This document shows positions 1 through 7,997 of a stretch of 7,999 nucleotides of DNA, piece after piece; within the stretch, counting starts at the first letter, position 1; each line of letters opens with the position of its first letter. The stretch spans positions 1 through 7,999 of the forward strand of contig CAXBVF010000054.1 in assembly GCA_963979005.1 (NCBI GenBank), read 5' to 3'. Origin of the DNA: UBA6164 sp963979005 (GTDB taxonomy: Bacteria > Patescibacteriota > Gracilibacteria > BD1-5 > UBA6164). The position numbers and the translations under genes are program-made. The notes under the pieces are model-generated. The model searched no databases and had not been told where the DNA came from. It saw only the letters and a program-made list of their open reading frames with translations.

Positions 1-1192
1 AAACATCAACTTTTAAAGATCAAACAAAATCACTATCTCAAACATTATTAACTAATTCCTTTAATTCATTAACCCAATCAATTTCTGTTGCAATGATACT
101 ACCATTTTCCTTGTACTCAAAATGTGCAGCAACTCATAAATCTGAATATTCTTTCATTTTATAAGTTTTTATTTGAATTTCTGTAGGTTGTTTTCTATGT
201 GATTTAAAAAGTCACATAATATTTGTATGTAAACTCTTATATCAATTTGGTTTTGGAAGAGCTATATAGTCCTTGAATCTTTTAGGTAATGGTGTCCACA
301 TATTATGGATTAATCATAAAGCCCTATAACATTCAGATTCATCTTCAACCATTATTCTTATTCAAAATAAATCATACAATTCCTTGGCATGAGATAATCA
401 TTTTTTTATAAGTTTTTTATGAATTGAATATATTGATTTTACCCTGAAATCGATTTTATAATTATTTATTTTTCATTTAAACAGGTCATTCATTTCAGCT
501 TTTACATTTTTTGTAAAAGCTCTAATACTAGGATCTAATTCCCTTAATTCTTTCTTTAATTTTTTGTATTCATGATATTCTAATATCTTAAAACATGATT
601 CATCTAATGAATTTTTTAGATGATATAAACCCAATCTATCAGCTATTGGAGCATAAATATTCAAAGTTTCTAATGCTATTCTTTCTTTTTTTTCTTCGTT
701 AGGATGATGATGTAGTGTTTTCATATTATGAAGCCTATCAGCAAGCTTTATGAAAATTACCCTTAAATCTTCAGCCATTGCAATAAACATTTTTCTTAAA
801 CTTCAAATACTTCTTTCCTCTCATCTATATTTTACCTTTGAAAGTTTTTCCATTCACACACACAAAAACGCGACCTCTTCTCAAAATGTTATTTTTATAT
901 CTTCCTCTGTTTTTGGAGTATCTTCAATAACATCATGTAATAAACAAGCTTGAATAGTAAATAAATCGGGCTTTAGGCTTAGGAGTAATTGGGTAGCCTC
1001 CACAGGATGAATTAAATAAGGATCTCATGAAAGTCTATTTTGTCATTCATGAGCTTCTTTAGAATATTGATATGCCTTTAAAATTTCTTTTCTAATATAA
1101 ACATCATTCAAGTTGTTCATATATTTAGAAACTTCTAAAATTATTCTATCAATTTTTTTATCTATTTTTATATATCTATCAATATGGTTCAT
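1..1192 (-). CDS. rel: Bifunctional (p)ppGpp synthetase/hydrolase, RelA/SpoT (Rel) family, 3' end cut by window edge
   Basis: Makes and degrades the stringent-response alarmone (p)ppGpp from GTP/GDP and ATP, in the cytosol. With TGA read as Gly, 397 residues are visible from the ATG at 1190-1192. The N-terminal HD hydrolase domain (about 35-190) has the IHP histidine (62), HDVIED (86-91) and DRLHN (152-156), so its metal and catalytic residues are intact. The synthetase domain (about 235-360) has RVKSIYS (250-256), YDLFGIR (273-279), RFKD (305-308), PKPNGYKSLHT (313-323), EIQIKT (338-343) and AAHFEYK (355-361). RFKD is the form typical of bifunctional Rel; RelA-type synthetases with a dead HD domain carry an acidic version. 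The TGS and ACT regions expected next lie beyond position 1. At least 15 in-frame TGA codons fall at glycine positions, including the invariant Gly of PNGYKS. No clear Shine-Dalgarno precedes the ATG; an earlier ATG at 1206 runs into TAA. The family is certain; the exact start is fairly secure. Confidence 0.96.
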
Positions 1193-1222
1193 TCTATACT
1201 AAACATAAATAAATTGATAAGT

Positions 1223-1250
1223 ATAATATCATATTATAGCTTTTTGTAAA
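1223..1250 (-). promoter_or_regulatory. Candidate sigma70-like promoter for rel
   Basis: On the minus strand TTTACA (1245-1250) is followed after 16 bases by TATTAT (1223-1228). Transcription would start near 1216 and give a leader of roughly 25 bases before the rel ATG. The region is so AT-rich that such matches arise easily by chance. The rest of the 127-base gap to the divergent pilin gene holds no clear second promoter or structured RNA that I can see. Confidence 0.35.
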
Positions 1251-1319
1251 TATTTTCTTTACTTAAAATTAAAAAAGATTAAAATGATTTTGAATTTAAT
1301 TTACTTAATTTTTTATTGC

Positions 1320-2096
1320 ATGCAATATACAAAAAATAAAGCCTTTACTCTAGTAGAACTATTAGTAGTTATAACAATCTTAGCTATCATTTCAGTTGTT
1401 GCATACCAAAATTTTTGATGAGCAGTAGATAAAGCTGTCTCTGGTAGAAAAATTTCAGATGTTTCTACTATAGAAACTTCATTACAACAATATAGATCCT
1501 CTAACAACTACTATCCTCCTGTTTGAGAATATGATGCTAATACAAATATGTGGTGATACACTTGATCTTGGGTTGCAAGCAAATCTAATCCAATTACAGT
1601 TATATATGATGGACAAGAAATATGAAGTTTAGTTTCATGAACTTGATGATGAATTGTTTATTGAAGTTGAGCAGTTCAAATATGAGCGAAATGAACTATA
1701 TGAAAAGTAGATTTATGAAAATTTTTATCAAAAGATTTATATGATCCTGAAGTTTGAGATTTAAAAATTAATAGTTGATGAACAATGATAGATAAATGAA
1801 TATGAAGATATGTTTATGCAGTTTATAAAAAATCATATTGATGGCCTAATAATCAATCATGAAGCAACTATAATATAGCATTTACAATTAAAAAAGAATG
1901 AGAAGAGGAGTGATATGTAACAAAAATAGTTTGAGATTATGATAAAACAAATTATAGTGTTCCTGCAGATTATCCTGACACACTTATTTGACCATGAGAT
2001 ACAGTAAATAATTTAATTGATTGAGAAGAACAAGATTGACCAAGTAACACTAATGATTACTGAGTTCCATATGCAGTAAATGATTTTATACAATAA
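1320..2096 (+). CDS. Type IV pilin-like / pseudopilin protein with class III signal
   Basis: A 258-residue protein in code 25. The N-terminus is a textbook prepilin signal: a short charged leader of eight residues (MQYTKNKA), then FTLVELLVVITILAII. Prepilin peptidase would cut between Ala8 and Phe9, and Glu13 is the conserved Glu5 of the mature protein. The hydrophobic helix runs to about residue 31. The rest is a Gly-, Tyr- and Asp-rich globular domain, including YVYAVYKKS and YNIAFTIKKEG segments that recall type II secretion GspG-like pseudopilins. It probably forms or initiates a surface pilus or pseudopilus, but no assembly ATPase, platform protein or prepilin peptidase gene is in the window. 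About 31 of 33 glycines are TGA, including a triple TGA at 1644-1652. An in-frame ATG at 1284 would add 12 hydrophobic residues to the leader; I prefer 1320 because it gives a typical short hydrophilic leader. Neither start has a good ribosome binding site. Confidence 0.9.
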
Positions 2097-2101
2097 TTAA
2101 T

Positions 2102-2134
2102 AAAAAAGAGATAAGCTTTGCTTATCTCTTTTTT
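2102..2134. terminator. Bidirectional intrinsic terminator between convergent pilin and methyltransferase genes
   Basis: A perfect 15-bp inverted repeat pairs 2102-2116 with 2120-2134 around a 3-base loop (TTT). The core is GAGATAAGC/GCTTATCTC, flanked by A6 on one side and T6 on the other, so it can end transcription on both strands. The pilin stop (2096) lies just before it. The methyltransferase stop codon (2122-2124) sits inside the stem. Confidence 0.9.
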
Positions 2135-2778
2135 ATTATACTTATAATATTTTTCTTATTATCAAATTCCCTATTCTCTATTATTTCAAAATCACTTTCT
2201 TTGAATAAATATTCTAATTCTTTTAAATTAAAACAATGATAGTATCTAGCATATTCTCAAAAATTTATTTTATAATCTGTAGATCAAAATTTGTTCTGAG
2301 AATTTTTAACTAAATCCTTTTCATATTTTTCATTATTAATTTCACTATTTAATGACCAGTTTGTAAAAAATATTTTTCCATCATCATTCAATAATTCTTT
2401 CACATTTTTTAGAACTTCTAATCTGTTTTCTAAATTTTCCAAATGATGAAAAGATGCAACAAAAAATATATAATCAAATTTTACTGATTTTAATTTATCT
2501 ATGTTCAACATATCTAATTTGAAAAAACTTTTTTTTGGAAAATTTTCTTTTGCATGTTTTAACATTTCATCAGATAAATCTAATCATAGATAATTTAAAT
2601 TATCTATATCAAAACTATTTGAAAACTGTTCTAATAATCTCCCACTACCACATCATATATCTAATATAGATATATTTTTTTTTCAAACTAAAAATGAAAA
2701 AAAATAATCCATTTCTTCCCATTTCATATTCTTTCTAGAATTAGAAAATCATTTTGCTATTTTATTATAATCAACCAT
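2122..2778 (-). CDS. Class I SAM-dependent methyltransferase, possibly Trm9/ALKBH8-like
   Basis: A 218-residue Rossmann-fold methyltransferase in code 25. Motif I is ILDIGCGSG (38-46), with Gly42 encoded by TGA. Motif II is YLGLDLSDEML (63-73), with Asp67 placed to bind the SAM ribose. An acidic motif III, KLDMLN, follows at 87-92, then FDYIFFVASFHHLEN (from 101) and the post-motif region LLNDDGKIFFTNW. The C-terminal stretch RYYHCFNLKELEYLF (178-192) resembles the RYYH..EL segment of Trm9/ALKBH8-type tRNA wobble-uridine methyltransferases, so tRNA modification is a reasonable guess, but the substrate cannot be fixed from sequence. The enzyme family is clear. The start ATG (2776-2778) is followed by MVDYNKIAKGF, a usual N-terminus for such enzymes; no Shine-Dalgarno is visible. 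It is convergent with the pilin gene (25-bp gap) and divergent from the DUF4143-like gene. Confidence 0.9.
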
Positions 2779-2808
2779 AAATTTAATTAGATTTTATTTA
2801 TTTAGCTG

Positions 2809-2814
2809 ATTATA
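2809..2814 (-). promoter_or_regulatory. Possible -10 element for the methyltransferase gene
   Basis: The minus strand reads TATAAT here, about 30 bases before the methyltransferase ATG. I see no convincing -35 box at the right distance. In sequence this AT-rich the match is weak evidence on its own. Confidence 0.25.
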
Positions 2815-2884
2815 TATAAAAAGTAATTAAAATAAATATTTTTCTTTATTTTAAAACAAAAAATACAATTCATCAATAGTTTAG

Positions 2885-2914
2885 TTGACTTTTTATTTTT
2901 TTAATTAATATATA
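2885..2914 (+). promoter_or_regulatory. Candidate promoter for the DUF4143-like gene
   Basis: TTGACT (2885-2890) is followed after 18 bases by TATATA (2909-2914). Transcription would begin near 2921 and leave a leader of about 60 very AT-rich bases before the ATG at 2982. This is the best -35 match in the 203-bp divergent gap (2779-2981). The gap otherwise shows only A/T-rich sequence, with no gene or stable structured RNA that I can detect. Confidence 0.4.
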
Positions 2915-2981
2915 ACTAATATTGTTATAACTTATAAATATATAACAGTATACTTATACAATATATAAATTAATACTAATT

Positions 2982-4145
2982 ATGTGAAAAAGAAGAAATT
3001 TCTTTATAATAAATAAAGAAAACTACATTAAATCTAATGCTGATAATTTAAAAAAAATAGTATGAATACTAAATACTGATAAGTTAGTAATAGTATCGGG
3101 TCAGAAGAATATTTGAAAACTAAATTTCATAAAAGAGCTATTACACAAGACTAAAATTACAAGTAATTACTTTTATTTCAATAAATCTGATGATATTGAA
3201 AATAGTATTATAGACAACAATAACTTAACTATTTTATTAAATGACTTTGTACAGTTATACAAAAAGCCAAAAATTATAATACTACAAAATATATCTCAAA
3301 TAGAATGAATAAAAGATTTTATTACAGATATATATAAAGAAAATTATAAGATTATTTTAGTATGAAATGATATAAAAATATGATGAATAAGTGAGATAGA
3401 AATCCTAAATAACATTGTATTGAATATAGAAAACCTAAATAATTCATTAAAATACTGATCTATTAACGAGTTAAAAACTTTTGATTCAAACGATGTTAAA
3501 GAAAAATATCTTAAATTAGTAACAAATGACATATTTTTAAATGATATATTTAATAAGTTTTGAGTAAAAAATATAGATTTGTATAAGTTTACTATATCAT
3601 ATTTGGCAGAAAACAATATTTTTCTATCATTAAGAGACTTACATAAGAATTTATGTGAAATTCAAAATATATCATTAAAAACATTAATAGATTATATTGA
3701 TTACTCAATTCAAATTAAACTATTAAAAAGAGTTTATAAATTTGATATGAAAACAAATAAAACAATAAGCACAAAAGCTAAATATTATTTCAATGATAAT
3801 TGAATAAGAAATTGTCTTTATGATTTTCATTTAAATAAAAATTTATTATTAGAAAATCTAATATTTAATAAATTGGACTATAAAAACTATGAAGTATTTT
3901 CATGAATAAATTGAAAATTTGAATTCAATTTTTATTGAATAAGGAAAGAAGAGAAAATCTTTATTCATATTTCGAGTCAAACAAGAAGAGATAATATTAA
4001 AAAAGAAGTTTCTAAACTTTTGAAAATATGAATTGAATGAAAGAAATATTTACTAGTTGAAAATTTAGAAAAACTTTGAATAAAGAAGTTAAAATATGAT
4101 AGTGTTGAAATAATGGAGATTGAAAATTTTTTGATTAACAAATAA
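2982..4145 (+). CDS. AAA_14/DUF4143-architecture protein with degenerate ATPase and nuclease-like sites
   Basis: A 387-residue protein in code 25. Its layout follows the bacterial ATPase family with an N-terminal AAA_14 domain, a winged-helix linker and a C-terminal DUF4143 domain. The P-loop region VIVSGQKNIGKLNF (36-49) keeps Gly and Lys46, but the usual Thr/Ser after Lys is Leu47. The Walker B region IIILQNISQIEGIKDFI (98-114) aligns with the family's LDEIQN..GW..F, but Asp and Glu are Gln102 and Asn103. Sensor region IILVGND (124-130) follows. The helix-turn-helix-like part begins near LSLRDLHKNL, and LLLENLIFNKL is the DUF4143 signature. In the C-terminal domain the expected E-V-D and E-V-K are EFN (314-316) and HIS (329-331). 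It is probably a pseudoenzyme; its partner and role are unknown. The second codon is TGA, and 16 of 17 glycines I counted are TGA. Rich in Asn, Ile and Lys. It stands alone between divergent and convergent neighbours. Confidence 0.8.
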
Positions 4146-4169
4146 AAAAACCAGCTATGCTGGTTTTTT
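4145..4169. terminator. Bidirectional intrinsic terminator between the DUF4143-like and VirB6-like genes
   Basis: A perfect 11-bp stem pairs 4145-4155 with 4159-4169 around the loop TAT. The GC core CCAGC/GCTGG is flanked by an A run and a T run. It begins at the last base of the plus-strand TAA stop (4143-4145) and lies 6 bases before the minus-strand stop at 4176-4178, so it can serve both convergent genes. Confidence 0.9.
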
Positions 4170-4175
4170 ATTTAT

Positions 4176-6443
4176 TTACTCAGGTTTATTTTTGGTAAAA
4201 TAATCATCTAAATTACTATCTGATTGTCATCATACTCAATGTAAAGTAAATTCATCTCAATCTTTTTTAATATATGCAGATATTTCTTTTTTGATATTGT
4301 CTACCTCATTATGATCAATATTTAATTTATCTACAATATTTTTAGTAAATTTTTCTTCATTAAAATTATTTTGAACTATATATTTAGCTAACTCGGCATA
4401 TCAAGCAGGTGTGAATGATTCAGTATATCAAGCAGTATTTTGTTTTCATGTAAACAAATTTGCTCAGTCAACAGTAATGTCAATAGTATCTGGGGTACGA
4501 CCAGCTTCAACATTTAATCAACTACTATTTGATGAATTTGTATTTCAATTAGTTCAATCCAATAGACCATTCATGAAATTACTTAATTCCTTACCATTAA
4601 ATGAAGAATCATTATGTGATCAGATTAAAGAAGCTCATTTATCATCTAGCTTAGCATCTATAATTGAAATAACTCTTGCTATTTTATCTACTGTATCAAA
4701 TTTGAAATCTTTTCTTTCAGATTCACTAACTCAAGATTGCTTAGCTAATACAGTTAATGCCTCTTGTGCTTGTTTATTACCAATAATACTTTCTGGCGTC
4801 TTCATTTCTTTTAATATTCACCTAAGTTCTTCTACATATTTTGGAGCTCACATATTTGGTTCATTATTTAGCCTTCATATAGCTTTGTCCATATATGCTG
4901 TCTTAGATACTGATTCAGTATCCATAAATTTCATATGTTTTCCAACAAAAGATCAAGCCTTATCTACTTGTTTAGAATCAATATGACTTTGATATTTTCA
5001 AGCAACTGTTCACATACTCTTCATACTTTGCCCTCCGAATATAGGAAGATTCCCTGGGGATGCAGCAACGATTCATCATACTTTTGTACCAAAATCATGT
5101 AATGGTTGAGTAATGGTTTTTGTTATTTCTGAAGTTCTCATTGCAGCCATAACTGTTCACCAAAGAACTACTATACCAAATATTTTAAGTATAAGTGTTC
5201 CAACAACTCATAAACCTCATGCTCATAATTGTCAGAAAAAACTTCCAGCACTATCTATTTTACTTCAAACTGTTCATTCTATATTTAAGGTAAATTTTCA
5301 TATCTCAAATCATTTATCTCATATTTTTACTGATGATTCTTCTGTAGAAGGATTATTAGCCATTCATTCTCATGTTACATAAATGAATAGTAATCAAAAA
5401 CTTAATGCTAACATCGTATATACCGGTACCATAGCTAAAGCTATTAGTTCTTTTATATTAAATTTAGAAAAAAATCAATCTCAGCCTCAATCTTTTTTAT
5501 CAAAGAAGTACATTAATCAAAATACTGGAGACATCATAGTATATATCCATATATATATACCCCTAATCATAAGTACTAATCATAGAGTAATCATTAATAT
5601 AGCATATATTAATACAAATAATACATCAAATAGTATTTTTACAATTACATCTCATAAAGTTTTAGATACATTTTTAGTTGTATCTGCGGAAGCAACAGAT
5701 TTATCTAAATCATCTATTGCATCAAAAGATAATATTCAATAAGTATAAATAGAAATAATTCAAAATATAGAATCTACTGCACCATGATCACCTCATATTA
5801 ACTCTGTTACTGATTTAGTATTTCACTCCTCACAGTATATGTATCAATCAGTAGAAGTAGCTGTTGTAGCATCAGTTCAAATAGATTTTAAATCTAATGT
5901 ACATGCTATAGGTACATTAATATCATCGAATGCAGCTTCATGTTTTGGAAAAGTATCAAATGGGAGAGATAGAGATGCAACAGTTAGAATTGCTGATATT
6001 GAAAGAATAAATTGGACCAAGAACCATGAAAATGGAACCATAATAACTCAAATGATAAACTTAGGTAATGCCTGTTTTAATTGATATTGATCATCTGATT
6101 TTCAAATAATATTCATAAATGCTATCCATATCAATACAAAAGCAAATACAAAATATACTACATTCGAAACTAAAATCCAAACATCTTTGAAATACTTGTC
6201 TAGTCCAAAAATACTACCATTAATCCATTCAGGTGAAAGAAACATCGTAGCTAAATATGTAGCTAGTCCTAATAAAACACCAACTCACTGAAGTAATCAA
6301 CTAGAAAATGTTTCTATTTTTTTTATTAACTCGTTGTCAGCTGCAAATGTGCTATCGTATTGAAATAAGAATAAAACTAAAAAGAATACTATGTAATAGA
6401 TTGGCTTTTTATTGAAGAATTGTTTTATATTTGAAAGAATCAT
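4176..6443 (-). CDS. Polytopic membrane protein resembling VirB6/TrbL type IV secretion channel
   Basis: A 755-residue protein in code 25. The first 35 residues form a likely signal peptide (Lys 7, 12, 13, hydrophobic 16-28, possible cut after STFA). Membrane segments follow at about 47-70, 87-113, 129-158, 224-240, 265-313, 332-357 and 408-435. The block DVWILVSNVVYFVFAFVLIW, then YQLKQALPKFIIGVIMVPFSW, and the RGIYIWIYTMMSPVFGLMYF segment (294-313) match my memory of VirB6/TrbL-like proteins common in Candidate Phyla Radiation genomes. Such proteins form the inner-membrane core of type IV secretion or DNA transfer machines. A loop at 161-223 holds two cysteines (181, 204), possibly an extracytoplasmic disulfide. 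The last 310 or so residues are soluble, charged and not recognised. No VirB4, VirB8-10 or VirD4 gene is present. The start ATG (6441-6443) has only a weak AAAG upstream. Membrane nature is certain; family assignment is moderate. Confidence 0.75.
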
Positions 6444-6484
6444 GGTTTCTTTGTTAAGACAAATTAATTAACTAAAATTATTTT

Positions 6485-6490
6485 ATCATA
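6485..6490 (-). promoter_or_regulatory. Possible -10 element for the VirB6-like gene
   Basis: The minus strand reads TATGAT about 41 bases before the ATG, in the 117-bp gap after gatB. The T-rich sequence upstream gives no clean -35 at 16-18 bases. An own promoter is plausible because a terminator separates this gene from gatB. Confidence 0.25.
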
Positions 6491-6523
6491 CTTTTTTATT
6501 CTAAGCAAAAAATTGGACAAATA

Positions 6524-6556
6524 AAAAACTATATTTTTAAAATAAATATAGTTTTT
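6524..6556 (-). terminator. Intrinsic terminator after gatB
   Basis: A 13-bp inverted repeat pairs 6524-6536 with 6544-6556 around a 7-base loop. The stem is AT-rich (one G-C pair) and ends in a T run on the minus strand, 4 bases past the gatB stop. The low GC makes the hairpin weaker than the two convergent ones, but position and T-tract fit termination. Confidence 0.7.
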
Positions 6557-6560
6557 ATAA

Positions 6561-7997
6561 TTATCACAACTTTTTCTTTAATAATTCATTAAATATTTTT
6601 GGATTTCATTGTCACTTTGAGGCTTTCATACATTGTCCTACAAAAAAACCAAATATATTAGCATTTCATCATTTATAGTCTTCTACTTGTTTAGTATTAT
6701 TAGCTATAACTTCTTCAACTATAGCTTCTAGAGCTCAAGTGTCATTTTTTTGTCTTAGATTGTTTTCATCTACTATAACATCAGCTTCTCATCCATTATT
6801 AAACAATTCTTCTATAACTTGTTTTGAATTTGTAGATGATAGTTCATCTTTGTTTACTAATTCTATAACTTTTGCTAATTCGCTTATTTCAAATTTTAAA
6901 TCATCTACTCATTCTATATCTTCAGATTCATTAATCATTGCTAGTAAAATAGTTGTTATATACGAGCATGATTTTTTAGGATCATTTGTTAATTCAACTA
7001 ATTTATCAAAATATTCTGATAAATCTCTAGTAACAGTCAAAATTCTAGCATCATCAATACCTAATTTGTATTCTCAAAGGTATTTCAACCTTTTTTCAAT
7101 TGGCAATTCAGGTAAAGTAGCTCTAGCTTCTTCAATAAAACTATCTTTTAAATCAAGTGGCAATAAATCTGGTTCTGGAAAATATCTATAATCCATAGCA
7201 TCTTCTTTTGATCTTTGAGTTCTAGAAGTTCACTTTTCATCATCCCATCATCTAGTTTCTTGATCAATAATTCATCATTCACTTAATATTTTTGTTTGTC
7301 TTTTAGTTTCGTGATCAATAACTCTTCATATAGCAGAAAAACTATTTACATTTTTAGTTTCAGTTCTAAGTCATAATTCAGTTGATCATTCAGGAGCCAA
7401 AGATATATTTACATCACATCTCATTTGTCATTTATCCATATCAGCATCAGAAACTCACGCAGCTCTCATTATTTTTTGAAGCTCACGTAAAAATTCCATA
7501 ACCTCTTCTCTATCATGAAAAACTGGATCTGTAACTATTTCCATTAATGGACTTCAGGCTCTGTTATAATCACATAATGTCTTTCCTCATGCATGCATAA
7601 GTTTTCAAGCATCATTTTCCAAATGCATATGGTGAATTGCAAATTCCCTTATTTCATTATTAACTAATACTTTTACAGATCATTTTCATACAATTGGTTC
7701 ATAAAGTTGAGTTATCTGATATGAATTTGGATTATCTGGATAAAAATAAGTTTTTCTATCAAATCTAGAATACTTATTAACCTCACATCCCATCATCATA
7801 CCTCAAATCAACCCCAGTCTTACTACTTCTTTGTTTAATGCAGGTAACATTCATGGATGTCACATACAAACTGGACAAATATTTATATTTGGTTCTGATG
7901 CTAATGCTACTGCATTTTTACATCCACAGAACATCTTAGTTTTTGATTTTACTCTTACATGTATTTCAAGTCATATTGTTTTAATATAATTAGTCAT
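6561..7997 (-). CDS. gatB: Aspartyl/glutamyl-tRNA(Asn/Gln) amidotransferase subunit B
   Basis: Subunit B of the GatCAB amidotransferase, which turns Glu-tRNA(Gln) and/or Asp-tRNA(Asn) into the correctly charged tRNA in the cytosol; GatB carries the kinase and tRNA-binding role. It is complete, 478 residues in code 25, near the family's usual length. It opens with MTNYIKTIGLEIHV. Zinc-binding cysteines are at FCGC (24, 26) and CPVC (41, 44). Further signatures are DRKTYFYPDNPNSYQITQ (80-97), HLENDAGKL (125-133), DYNRAGSPLMEIVTDP (143-158) and MDYRYFPEPDL. The C-terminal YqeY-like tail has VEDYKGGN, FGFFVGQCMKASKGQGNP and ends NELLKKKLG. I count 27 TGA and 9 GGN glycine codons, with TGA at invariant positions. 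The ATG (7995-7997) is two bases from the window edge, so its upstream signals and any gatA or gatC neighbour cannot be seen. Confidence 0.97.

Noticed and set aside
473..790. A short 105-residue RelA/SpoT fragment suggesting a broken or pseudogenised rel
   Set aside because: The gene is continuous on both sides once TGA is read as Gly, with all hydrolase and synthetase motifs in order.
1320..2096. Region looking like a pseudogene full of stop codons, or UGA as Trp or selenocysteine
   Set aside because: TGAs are too many for selenocysteine, TGG already serves Trp, and conserved-family positions in the other genes demand Gly.
2779..2981. Possible small RNA or leader peptide in the 203-bp divergent gap
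   Set aside because: The gap is A/T-rich, with no stable hairpin, no tRNA-like fold and no small frame with a credible start; only promoter-like elements were kept.
3344..3616. Minus-strand frame of 90 codons
   Set aside because: It is a shadow of the DUF4143-like gene, low in complexity and without motifs.
4411..4986. Open frame of 191 codons on the plus strand, with further plus frames at 5113-5382, 5383-5742 and 5839-6084
   Set aside because: They lie antisense to the VirB6-like gene, have no family motif, and arise because TGA glycine codons on the minus strand read as TCA on the plus strand and keep that frame open.
5541..5570. TATATA-rich tract as a tandem repeat or promoter
   Set aside because: It lies inside the VirB6-like coding region and encodes Ile/Tyr/Trp residues of a membrane segment.
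6739..7191. Open plus-strand frame of 150 codons
   Set aside because: It is antisense to the well-supported gatB and is Ser/Ile/Leu-rich with no recognisable domain.
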